From NCBI GenBank assembly GCA_019242135.1, contig JAFAWC010000301.1, forward strand, positions 1 to 7,419: 7,419 bases of DNA, written 5' to 3'. Positions 1 to 6,000 of the stretch are shown piece after piece (positions within the stretch are counted from its first letter, which is position 1; each line of letters opens with the position of its first letter). The translations under genes and the position numbers were made by a program. The stretch is from Mycobacteriaceae bacterium. GTDB taxonomy: Bacteria > Actinomycetota > Actinomycetes > Mycobacteriales > Mycobacteriaceae. The notes under the pieces were generated by a model. That model was not told the DNA's origin and made no database searches. It saw nothing but the letters and a program-made list of their open reading frames with translations.

Positions 1-14
1 TCGGTCTCGCCGGT

Positions 15-27
15 TACATTGCTCTCA
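15..27 (+). promoter_or_regulatory. Candidate -10 element giving a leaderless lexA mRNA
   Basis: TACATT at 15-20 fits the mycobacterial TANNNT -10 consensus. Its last T lies at -7 if transcription starts at the A of the lexA ATG (27). No Shine-Dalgarno-like sequence precedes the ATG. Together these suggest a leaderless transcript, which is common in mycobacteria. The -35 would fall outside the window, so the call rests on one hexamer and its spacing. Confidence 0.5.
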
Positions 28-698
28 TGAGCGACAGCAGCGGCACCCCTCGCTCCTCAGAGGCGGGGCTCACCCAGCGGCAACGCACCATTTTGGACGT
101 GATCCGGACGTCGGTCACCACGCGCGGCTATCCGCCGAGCATTCGCGAGATCGGTGACGCCGTGGGCCTCACCTCCACCTCGTCGGTGGCTCATCAGCTG
201 CGCACGCTGGAACGCAAGGGCTTCCTGCGCCGCGACCCGAACCGGCCGCGCGCCGTCGACGTGCGCGGCGCCGACGAATCATCGACCGTCACCACCGATG
301 TTGCCGGATCCGACGCGCTGCCCGAGCCGATGTTCGTGCCGGTGCTCGGACGCATCGCCGCCGGCGGACCGATCCTCGCCGAGGAGGCGGTCGAAGACGT
401 TTTCCCGCTCCCCCGCGAGCTCGTCGGCGAAGGGTCGCTGTTCTTGCTCAAGGTTGTCGGCGAGTCGATGGTCGACGCCGCGATTTGCGACGGCGACTGG
501 GTGGTGGTGCGGCAACAGAACACCGCCGACAACGGCGACATCGTCGCGGCCATGATCGACGGGGAGGCCACGGTCAAGACGTTCAAGCGCACGGGTAATC
601 AGGTGTGGCTGATGCCGCACAATCCGGCGTTCGACCCGATCCCGGGCAACGAAGCCGCGATTCTCGGCAAAGTCGTGACGGTGATCCGCAAGATCTGA
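27..698 (+). CDS. lexA: LexA, SOS-response transcriptional repressor / self-cleaving protease
   Basis: LexA represses DNA-damage genes as a dimer and is inactivated when RecA filaments on single-stranded DNA stimulate its self-cleavage. The 223-aa protein has an N-terminal winged helix-turn-helix (about residues 15-70, with the recognition part [19 protein letters not shown]) and a C-terminal S24 peptidase domain. The cleavage bond is Ala112-Gly113 in RIAAGGP. The catalytic serine is Ser147 in GESM and the general base is Lys184 in ATVKTF. The distances from scissile Gly to Ser (34) and from Ser to Lys (37) equal those in E. coli LexA, so the protein should be active. Mycobacterial LexAs vary in N-terminal length. 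The frame is open to the left edge, but ATG 27 has a well-placed -10 and no other usual start lies upstream in view. The gene is convergent with the next one. Any SOS box controlling lexA would lie left of the window. Confidence 0.97.
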   Translation: MSDSSGTPRSSEAGLTQRQRTILDVIRTSVTTRGYPPSIREIGDAVGLTSTSSVAHQLRTLERKGFLRRDPNRPRAVDVRGADESSTVTTDVAGSDALPEPMFVPVLGRIAAGGPILAEEAVEDVFPLPRELVGEGSLFLLKVVGESMVDAAICDGDWVVVRQQNTADNGDIVAAMIDGEATVKTFKRTGNQVWLMPHNPAFDPIPGNEAAILGKVVTVIRKI

Positions 699-797
699 CG
701 GCGCCCCTAGCCGCCCGCCGAAACGGTATTCCACGCGGCCCTTACTCGAAAAAGTCCGCGGCAGTTACCGCTTGGAGCGCCGCGCCGCCGCGAAGGG
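699..797. other. Convergent intergenic region, lexA / questin-oxidase-like gene
   Basis: This 99-bp gap separates two genes that end towards each other. It holds no supported ORF. The only stem noted is a 6-bp pair CGCGGC (757-762) / GCCGCG (779-784) with a 16-nt loop and no T-run, which is too weak to call an intrinsic terminator. Termination here may be Rho-dependent, as is usual in mycobacteria. Confidence 0.6.
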
Positions 798-1739
798 TCA
801 GCGACGAAGCAAGCGCAGCGCGGTGCTGGTTGCACGCAGATAACGCCCGTCGGGATGCAGCGCGTGTTCGCGCGCGGCCGCCTCGCACAGCTTGATCGCG
901 TGCTCGTCCCCGATGTCGAGAGCTTGGGCGGCCAGCGTGGTGAAATCCGCCCCCGTATCGGCTTCGGAAGACGTCGCGCTGACCGAGCGCCGCCCCCCGA
1001 ACGCGGCGAAGATCTGGCGATTGACGTGGCCGATCGTGTGCAACGAAATCGCGTGCAGCCCCGCGGGAAGTTCGGACAAGGCCAGCCGCATCGCGGCGGG
1101 CGCAGTGATGGTGTGGATCAGCGGGACGGGCTGCGACGGCGCCGTCGCGGCATAGTGGCCGGCGTATTCGGCGGTCAGCTCGCTTAGCGCACGGCCCACG
1201 TCCGTGCTGGTCACGTCGTCGACCGGCCTGTTCGCCTCGGCGGTGGTCGCACTGTAACCCGTTGCCCAGAAAGCCAACCCGCGGGCCAGCTCATCGATCT
1301 GCAGGTCGCTCGGCCGCTCCACGGCACCCAGACTTCGCACGGCGTGCGCCGTGCGGATCAATCCGTGGGTCAACGATGCAGCACAGCCGGGAAGCAGCCG
1401 GGGCCACCATGTTTCAAGCACACCCCGCCACGCGTTGTCCGACAGTTCTCGGCGGAAGAGCTCGATCCAGTCGCCGCCCCGTCGGCGGTCTCCGAGCGCT
1501 TGCCGCCAACCCTTGTCGTCGTTGATCGACTGCCACGGTGTCGGCAGCGGGGGGTAGCTGCGGTGCCGGATGTTGTCGTCCACCCAGCCGTCGACCTCGT
1601 CACAGTAGCCCAGTCTGGCGAGCGCCTCCGCGGCCATCGGTCCGTGGTTGGCGAAGAACCGGTCGAGGTAGAAACCCGTGGTCTGAAGCCGGTCGAGGGC
1701 GCCGTTGACGGCCTCGGCGTACGTCGTGGAACCGCTCAT
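798..1739 (-). CDS. Questin oxidase-like (DUF4243) family protein
   Basis: This 313-aa soluble protein resembles the questin oxidase-like family. In fungi that family includes GedK, which opens the anthraquinone ring of questin in a Baeyer-Villiger-type step, and the aflatoxin-pathway protein AflY. Bacterial members have no established substrate, so the reaction here is unknown. Visible family-like blocks are NHGPMAAEAL (31-40), THGLIRTAHAVR (124-135), LARGLAFWATGY (151-162), IHTITAPAAMRLAL (208-221) and DEHAIKLCEAA (278-288). The conserved histidines in these blocks are candidates for the active site. I see no signal peptide, membrane segment or Rossmann GxGxxG motif. The ATG at 1739 is chosen because a TANNNT -10 sits exactly 7 nt upstream. 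The gene has its own promoter and a palindrome, is convergent with lexA and lies 85 bp downstream of fadE20 on the same strand. From memory, M. tuberculosis carries different genes (Rv2721c-Rv2723) between lexA and fadE20, so this gene may be lineage-specific. Confidence 0.82.
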   Translation of the reverse strand: MSGSTTYAEAVNGALDRLQTTGFYLDRFFANHGPMAAEALARLGYCDEVDGWVDDNIRHRSYPPLPTPWQSINDDKGWRQALGDRRRGGDWIELFRRELSDNAWRGVLETWWPRLLPGCAASLTHGLIRTAHAVRSLGAVERPSDLQIDELARGLAFWATGYSATTAEANRPVDDVTSTDVGRALSELTAEYAGHYAATAPSQPVPLIHTITAPAAMRLALSELPAGLHAISLHTIGHVNRQIFAAFGGRRSVSATSSEADTGADFTTLAAQALDIGDEHAIKLCEAAAREHALHPDGRYLRATSTALRLLRR

Positions 1740-1776
1740 CCACCCAATCTAGAATCTCAACGTTTGTTGAGGTCAA
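1739..1776 (-). promoter_or_regulatory. Candidate promoter of the questin-oxidase-like gene (leaderless)
   Basis: On the minus strand, TTGACC (1776-1771) and TAGATT (1751-1746) form a -35/-10 pair with a 19-bp spacer. The last T of the -10 is at -7 relative to the A of ATG 1739, the same geometry as at lexA. This predicts transcription starting at the start codon itself. There is no Shine-Dalgarno sequence at usual spacing. The 19-bp spacer is slightly long. No expression evidence is available. Confidence 0.5.
1756..1771. promoter_or_regulatory. Inverted repeat, candidate operator of the questin-oxidase-like gene
   Basis: CTCAAC-GTTT-GTTGAG is a perfect 6-bp inverted repeat with a 4-bp centre. 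It fills most of the space between the predicted -35 and -10 of the 798-1739 gene and touches the -35. This is a typical place for a repressor to exclude RNA polymerase. No regulator gene lies next to it in the window, so the binding protein is unknown. A chance palindrome of this size is possible. Confidence 0.4.
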
Positions 1777-1824
1777 GGCATGCCGGCCGGCCTGCCGAAG
1801 TCCGTTGCGGAAGGAGCAACCGGC

Positions 1825-2985
1825 TCAGACGCCCAGCCCGCGCCCGATAATCTCCTTCATGATCTCCGTGGTGCCGCCGTAGATCGTCTGCACCCGGGAG
1901 TCCAGGAACGCGCGGGCGATTCCGTACTCGCGCATGTAGCCGTAGCCGCCGTGCAGCTGCAGGCACCGGTCCACCAGCCGGACCTGCGCCTCGGTGGAAT
2001 ACCACTTCGCCATCGCGGCCTGCTCCGCGGTCAGCTTCTCGTCGAGGTGCAGCCGGATGAACTCGTCGACCATGATCCGCACCACAGTGGCCTCGGTCGC
2101 CAGTTCGGCGAGCAGGAACCGGCTGTTCTGGAAACTGCCAATCGGCCTGCCGAACGCCTTGCGCTCCTTGGTGTATTGCAGCGTCGCCTCGAGCACCGCC
2201 TCCATCGCCGCGGCCGCCATGATCGCGATCGACAGCCGCTCCTGAGGCAGGTTCTGCATCAGGTACACAAAGCCCATGCCCTCGTCGCCGAGCAGGTTCT
2301 CGGCAGGGATCCGGACGTTGTCGAAGGACAGCTCGGCCGTGTCCTGCGCGTCCAGCCCGATCTTGTCCAGCTTGCGGCCGCGTTCGAACCCCGTCATTCC
2401 GCGCTCGACCACGAGCAGCGAGAATCCTTGCGCCCCTTTGCCGGGGTCGGTCTGCGCGACGACGATGACCAGATCGGAGTTGATGCCGTTGGTGATGAAG
2501 GTCTTCGCCCCGTTGAGCACCCACTCGTCGCCGTCTTTGACCGCCCGGGTCTTGATGCCCTGCAGATCGCTGCCGGTACCGGGCTCACTCATCGCGATCG
2601 CGGTGATCAGCTCGCCGCTGCAGAAGCCGGGAAACCAGCGCTGCTTCTGTTCCTCGGTGGCGAGCCGCAGCAGATAGGGCGCCACCACGTCGTTGTGCAG
2701 CCCGAAGCCGATGCCGCTGTAATGGCCGGCCGTGACCTCCTCGGTGATGATGGTGTTGTAGCGGAAGTCGGGGTTGCCGCCCCCGCCGTATTCCTCGGGC
2801 ACGGCGATGCCCAGGAATCCCTGTTTGCCGGCTTCGAGCCACACGTTGCGGTCGACGATTTTGTCGCGTTCCCATTGCTCGTGGTGCGGCGCGACGTGCC
2901 GATCCAGGAAGGACCGAAACGATTCGCGGAACAGCTCGTGCTCGGGGTCGAACAGCGTGCGCTCGTACTTGACGGCACTACCCAT
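1825..2985 (-). CDS. fadE20: Acyl-CoA dehydrogenase, FadE20-like, long-chain type
   Basis: This FAD flavoprotein should oxidise an acyl-CoA to the trans-2-enoyl-CoA in the cytoplasm, the first step of beta-oxidation. The 386-aa protein has the full acyl-CoA dehydrogenase fold: an N-terminal helical domain, the AMSEPGTGSD flavin/substrate motif (131-140), a middle beta domain, and a C-terminal helical domain with LHGGYGYMREY (344-354) and IYGGTTEIMKEI (368-379). Position 370 is Gly in YGGT rather than the Glu used as base by medium-chain enzymes. LEATLQYTKERKAFG (265-279) places Glu266 where long-chain and isovaleryl-CoA dehydrogenases keep their catalytic Glu, so it should be active and LCAD-like. 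Substrate length is an inference. ATG 2985 is chosen because GGAGGT lies 5 nt upstream and the length matches what I recall for M. tuberculosis FadE20; a longer reading from 3018 would begin inside the promoter. It is divergent from the 171-aa gene across a shared operator. Confidence 0.93.
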   Translation of the reverse strand: MGSAVKYERTLFDPEHELFRESFRSFLDRHVAPHHEQWERDKIVDRNVWLEAGKQGFLGIAVPEEYGGGGNPDFRYNTIITEEVTAGHYSGIGFGLHNDVVAPYLLRLATEEQKQRWFPGFCSGELITAIAMSEPGTGSDLQGIKTRAVKDGDEWVLNGAKTFITNGINSDLVIVVAQTDPGKGAQGFSLLVVERGMTGFERGRKLDKIGLDAQDTAELSFDNVRIPAENLLGDEGMGFVYLMQNLPQERLSIAIMAAAAMEAVLEATLQYTKERKAFGRPIGSFQNSRFLLAELATEATVVRIMVDEFIRLHLDEKLTAEQAAMAKWYSTEAQVRLVDRCLQLHGGYGYMREYGIARAFLDSRVQTIYGGTTEIMKEIIGRGLGV

Positions 2986-2990
2986 GGCGG

Positions 2991-2996
2991 ACCTCC
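2991..2996 (-). promoter_or_regulatory. Strong ribosome binding site of fadE20
   Basis: The minus strand reads GGAGGT, then CCGCC, then ATG (2985). This is a near-perfect anti-16S match at 5-nt spacing and decides the start codon against an in-frame upstream start at 3018. It is the only strong Shine-Dalgarno sequence recognised in this window. Confidence 0.85.
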
Positions 2997-3012
2997 GGTA
3001 TCGGGAACTTGT

Positions 3013-3049
3013 CGCCAAAGATATACCAACCGAGTGGTTGGTTTGTCAT
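3013..3049 (-). promoter_or_regulatory. Candidate fadE20 promoter
   Basis: On the minus strand, ATGACA (3049-3044) matches the -35 consensus TTGACA at five of six bases, and TATATC (3025-3020) serves as -10 with an 18-bp spacer. Transcription would begin near 3013 and leave a leader of about 28 nt carrying the GGAGGT site. An alternative -10, TATCTT (3023-3018), fits TANNNT better but with a 20-bp spacer. The spacer is almost wholly occupied by the 18-bp inverted repeat. Confidence 0.5.
3025..3042. promoter_or_regulatory. 18-bp inverted repeat, candidate TetR-type operator shared by fadE20 and the divergent gene
   Basis: ACCAACC-GAGT-GGTTGGT has perfect 7-bp arms around a 4-bp centre. It lies between the -35 and -10 of the fadE20 promoter and directly abuts the -35 (TTGTCA, 3043-3048) of the divergent gene. 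Inverted repeats of this size and place are typical of TetR-family repressors, many of which sense acyl-CoA ligands and control fadE genes in actinobacteria. The family assignment is an inference. The cognate regulator is not in the window, and I do not recognise the motif as that of a named regulator. Confidence 0.65.
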
Positions 3050-3078
3050 CGCCCGCCCGGCGTCTACAGTCAGCGTCG
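3043..3078 (+). promoter_or_regulatory. Candidate promoter of the 171-aa gene (leaderless GTG start)
   Basis: TTGTCA (3043-3048) matches TTGACA at five of six bases, and TACAGT (3065-3070) fits TANNNT, with a 16-bp spacer. The -10 ends 7 nt before the GTG at 3078, so the transcript probably starts at or within a base of the start codon. There is no Shine-Dalgarno sequence. The -35 overlaps that of the fadE20 promoter on the opposite strand, so the two promoters may compete for polymerase. Confidence 0.5.
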
Positions 3079-3593
3079 TGGCCGAAACCATCCGCGTTGA
3101 GGAGCGCGGCCGGGTTTTCGAGTTCTCATTCAACGACCTGCTCCGTTACGCCGGGCCGTATTCGCCGGCCGGGGTGGCCAACGCGTTCAAGGTCCTCCAG
3201 CGCGCGTTCGCGGAGCTCTCGCCGGACGCGCCGCCGCCGCGACGATCTGTCGTCGTCCGCACCGCGTTCCGCGGGCCCGGCGCCCGAGACGGCGTGGAGG
3301 CGGTGACACGCGCGGTCACCGACGGTCGCTTCACCGTCGATCCGGCGCTGGCCCGCCCCGACCTCGGCCGGCTGCGGGAAAGCTTCGTGTTCGAGGTCAG
3401 GATCGCCGACAAGTCCGTGCTCTTGTGGCTGCGCGACGGCTTCGTCAGTGACGAGTTCATCGACCTTGCGCAACAGCCCGGGCGCACCGATGCGGACGAG
3501 TCACGACTTGACGAGCTCAAAGCGCAACTGGCGCAGAAAATTATGGCTGCCGATGCCGCAGACGTCTACGAGATCGGGCAGGACTCCGGGTAA
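3078..3593 (+). CDS. Uncharacterised 171-aa protein divergent from fadE20
   Basis: I do not recognise the function of this protein. It is soluble, with no signal peptide or membrane segment. It is built from an N-terminal strand (RVFEFSFNDLL, 11-22), a Gly/Pro-containing turn and helix (AGPYSPAGVANAFKVLQRAF, 25-44), RRSVVVRTAFRGPGARDGVEAVTRAV (55-80), a C-terminal strand pair (SFVFEVRIADKSVLLWLRDGFV, 102-123) and a final helix (143-159). The order of these blocks loosely recalls FmdE-type proteins, but the Cys of the FmdE HGHxCPG motif is absent and the protein has no Cys at all, so this is only a weak idea. GTG 3078 is preferred over an in-frame ATG at 3009 because the earlier start would place the operator and promoter inside the gene. 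Sharing an operator with fadE20 suggests a role linked to acyl-CoA or aromatic acid metabolism. It is convergent with hflX. Confidence 0.75.
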   Translation: MAETIRVEERGRVFEFSFNDLLRYAGPYSPAGVANAFKVLQRAFAELSPDAPPPRRSVVVRTAFRGPGARDGVEAVTRAVTDGRFTVDPALARPDLGRLRESFVFEVRIADKSVLLWLRDGFVSDEFIDLAQQPGRTDADESRLDELKAQLAQKIMAADAADVYEIGQDSG

Positions 3594-3634
3594 AGATCGC
3601 CCAGAAACGCTGGCCTGCAAGATATCCCGAGAGA

Positions 3635-5077
3635 CTACGTCGAGGCGAATTCACGCAGGCTGGCCGCGAGCGCGACGGGTACGCGTGCGCGGATCCGCGT
3701 GCCGTCGGCGTTGTGGTGTGACTCCTGGACTCGTCCGTCGGCGTGCACCCGCGCCACCAGATCGCCGCGGTGATACGGGATCACCACGTCGATGGCCGTC
3801 TCAGCGGGTGCGGCCAGTTCGGCCATCCGCCGCCGCAGCGCGTCTAACCCGTCACCGGTGCGCGCCGAGACGAACACCGCACCCGGCAGCGCACGCCGCA
3901 GCTTGGCCATCGCCAGATCACTTGTGGCGTCGGTCTTGTTGACCACCAGCAACTCAGGTGCCGGCCTTTCGTCATGGTCGCCATTCGCCGCGCCGACGGA
4001 CTGCGTGACGACGTCGCGAATCACCTGGCGCACGGCGTCGATCTGTGCCAGCGGGTTGACGTCGGAGCCGTCCACCACATGCACCAGCAGGTCGGCGTCG
4101 ACGACCTCTTCCAGCGTCGAGCGGAACGCCTCGACGAGCTGGGTGGGCAGATGCCGCACAAATCCGACCGTGTCGGTGAGGACGAAAGCGCGCCCGTCGT
4201 CGAAATGCCCCCGGCGCGTCGTCGGTTCCAAGGTGGCGAACAATGCGTCTTGCACCAGCACCCCGGCGCCGGTCAGCGCGTTGAGCAGACTCGACTTGCC
4301 CGCGTTGGTGTACCCGACGATCGCAATCGACGGGACTTCGCTGTGCAGCCTGCGATCACGCTGGGTGTCGCGCGCCTGTTTCATGGCCTTGATGTCGCGG
4401 CGCAGCCTGGCCATCCGCTCGCGGATGCGCCGGCGGTCCGTCTCGATCTTGGTCTCACCGGGACCGCGCAACCCGACGCCGCCGGTGCTTCCGCCCGCTC
4501 GGCCGCCGGCCTGACGCGACATCGACTCACCCCAGCCGCGCAGCCGCGGCAGCATGTACTCCATCTGGGCCAGCGAGACCTGCGCCTTGCCTTCCCGGGT
4601 GTGGGCGTGCTGGGCGAAGATGTCGAGGATCAGCGCGGTGCGGTCGATGACCTTGACCTTCACCGCTTTCTCGAGCGCGGTCAGCTGAGCGGGACTCAAC
4701 TCACCGTCGCAGATCACGGTGTCGGCTCCGGTGGCCACCACGACCTCGCGCAGCTCGCGGGCCTTGCCCGAGCCGATGTAGGTTGACGCATCGGGCTTGT
4801 CGCGACGCTGAATCAGGCCCTCCAGGACCTGCGAGCCGGCGGTCTCGGCCAGCGCCGCCAACTCCGCGAGGCTGGCCTGTGCGTCCGCGGCGCTGCCCTC
4901 GGTCCACACGCCGACCAGCACCACACGTTCGAGCCGCAGCTGTCGGTACTCGACCTCGGAGATATCGGCGAGCTCGGTCGACAGGCCGGACACGCGTCGC
5001 AGCGCGGAACGATCTTCGAGAGCCAGCTCGCCGGAACTGGGCACGCCCTGGAAGGTAACGTCGGGAAATTCGGTCAT
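3635..5077 (-). CDS. hflX: GTPase HflX
   Basis: HflX is a ribosome-associated GTPase that splits stalled or hibernating 70S/100S ribosomes under stress. In mycobacteria homologues are linked to macrolide-lincosamide tolerance and to ribosome control in hypoxia. The 480-aa protein has the N-terminal HflX domain (about 45-185), the Gly-rich linker with GGVGLRGPGETKIE (199-212), a coiled helix (213-243) and a G domain: G1 GYTNAGKS (255-262), G2 Thr in EPTTRR (284-289), G3 DTVG (302-305), G4 NKTD (380-383) and G5 SAR (404-406). A short variable insert (about 358-373) precedes G4. All GTPase motifs are intact. The start is uncertain: ATG 5077 is chosen, but an in-frame TTG at 5083 would add two residues, and neither has a clear Shine-Dalgarno. 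It lies about 46 nt after dapF, so it is probably cotranscribed with miaA and dapF. I see no separate promoter in that gap. Confidence 0.96.
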   Translation of the reverse strand: MTEFPDVTFQGVPSSGELALEDRSALRRVSGLSTELADISEVEYRQLRLERVVLVGVWTEGSAADAQASLAELAALAETAGSQVLEGLIQRRDKPDASTYIGSGKARELREVVVATGADTVICDGELSPAQLTALEKAVKVKVIDRTALILDIFAQHAHTREGKAQVSLAQMEYMLPRLRGWGESMSRQAGGRAGGSTGGVGLRGPGETKIETDRRRIRERMARLRRDIKAMKQARDTQRDRRLHSEVPSIAIVGYTNAGKSSLLNALTGAGVLVQDALFATLEPTTRRGHFDDGRAFVLTDTVGFVRHLPTQLVEAFRSTLEEVVDADLLVHVVDGSDVNPLAQIDAVRQVIRDVVTQSVGAANGDHDERPAPELLVVNKTDATSDLAMAKLRRALPGAVFVSARTGDGLDALRRRMAELAAPAETAIDVVIPYHRGDLVARVHADGRVQESHHNADGTRIRARVPVALAASLREFAST

Positions 5078-5123
5078 AGGCAATCACAGATGGTGCACGC
5101 CGAAACGGCCTCGCGCATCTGAA

Positions 5124-5996
5124 TTAACGCTGCTGAGCCCGCCACCATTCCTCCGATATCTCGCCGCGCGCCACCAGGACCGACGGGCCGCGCAGATAAC
5201 TGGTCGCGGCGGTGATGGCGACGTGCACTTCCCCGCCGGGAACCCGCACGGTCATCGCGCCCGTCGACGCACCGTCATGGGCTAGCGCCGCTACCGCCGC
5301 AGCGACGGTTCCCGTTCCGCACGAACGTGTTTCGCCCACTCCTCGCTCGTGTACCCGCATGGACACCGCGCCGTCGATCGGCGTGGTCAGCACTTCGACG
5401 TTGACGCCGTGTGGAAACTGATCACGGTCGAACGACACCGGTGCGGCGATGTCGAGGGCGGCGAGCGCATCGGTGGTCAGCTCGGCGTCCACACATGCCA
5501 GGTGCGGATTGCCGACGTCGACGGCGAGCCCGCAGAGAACCCGGCCGCCGACGACGGCTTGGCCCGTGCCCAGCTGATTCGTCTTACCCATCTCGACGGT
5601 GACGTCGGCGAATGTGGCATCGGCGCGGTGCACGTGCACCGGACGCGGTCCCGCCAGCGATCCCACGGTGAACTCGTTGCGCGTCTCCAGCCCGCTGACG
5701 CGCAGGTAATGGGCGAATACCCGCACGCCGTTGCCGCACATTTCCGCGATCGAGCCGTCCGCGTTGCGGTAATCCAGGTACCAGTCATCGGCGCTCAGCC
5801 CCTCGGGCAGCCGGTCGAGCACGCCGGCGGCCACGGCCGCATCGGCGGTGGTCACCCGAAGCACACCGTCGGCGCCGAGGCCGCGGCGGCGGTCGCACAG
5901 TGCCGCGACGGTCTTGCGGGTCAGCGGCAGCTTCGCTTCGGTGTCGGCCAGCACCACAAAATCGTTCTCGGTGCCGTGTCCCTTGGCGAAGATCAC
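5124..5996 (-). CDS. dapF: Diaminopimelate epimerase DapF
   Basis: DapF converts LL-diaminopimelate to the meso form, the direct precursor of lysine and the cross-linking residue of mycobacterial peptidoglycan. It is a cofactor-independent, cytoplasmic two-base racemase. The 290-aa protein shows both family signatures: MCGNG with Cys87 and [10 protein letters not shown] with Cys226. These are the thiol acid/base pair and fall at the same numbers as in M. tuberculosis DapF. Other conserved blocks are [11 protein letters not shown] (5-15), [12 protein letters not shown] (34-45) and [10 protein letters not shown] (161-170). The two-fold pseudo-symmetric fold is complete. The start is GTG at 5996, which gives the conserved [10 protein letters not shown]-terminus. 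It lies only 4 nt after the miaA stop and has no independent Shine-Dalgarno, so translation is probably coupled to miaA. The gene ends at TAA 5124 shortly before hflX. Confidence 0.97.
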   Translation of the reverse strand: MIFAKGHGTENDFVVLADTEAKLPLTRKTVAALCDRRRGLGADGVLRVTTADAAVAAGVLDRLPEGLSADDWYLDYRNADGSIAEMCGNGVRVFAHYLRVSGLETRNEFTVGSLAGPRPVHVHRADATFADVTVEMGKTNQLGTGQAVVGGRVLCGLAVDVGNPHLACVDAELTTDALAALDIAAPVSFDRDQFPHGVNVEVLTTPIDGAVSMRVHERGVGETRSCGTGTVAAAVAALAHDGASTGAMTVRVPGGEVHVAITAATSYLRGPSVLVARGEISEEWWRAQQR

Positions 5997-6000
5997 CTGA

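Noticed and set aside
757..784. Hairpin CGCGGC/GCCGCG as a terminator between the convergent genes
   Set aside because: It has only six pairs, a 16-nt loop and no T-run on either strand; such pairs are expected by chance in GC-rich DNA.
2986..3018. An 11-residue N-terminal extension of FadE20 from an in-frame start at 3018
   Set aside because: GGAGGT lies 5 nt before ATG 2985, the 386-aa length fits the family, and the extension begins about at or before the predicted transcription start.
1780..3306. A 508-codon open frame on the + strand across fadE20
   Set aside because: It is antisense to a full-length, motif-complete acyl-CoA dehydrogenase, has low-complexity composition typical of GC-rich shadow frames, and runs through the divergent promoter region into the 171-aa gene.
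3594..3634. Terminator between the 171-aa gene and hflX
   Set aside because: The 41-bp convergent gap contains no short-loop stem followed by a T-run; a CCGGG/CCCGAG pairing would need a loop of more than 30 nt.
3974..4786. Open frame of 270 codons on the + strand within hflX
   Set aside because: It is antisense to the intact HflX domains, with no recognisable motif or start context.
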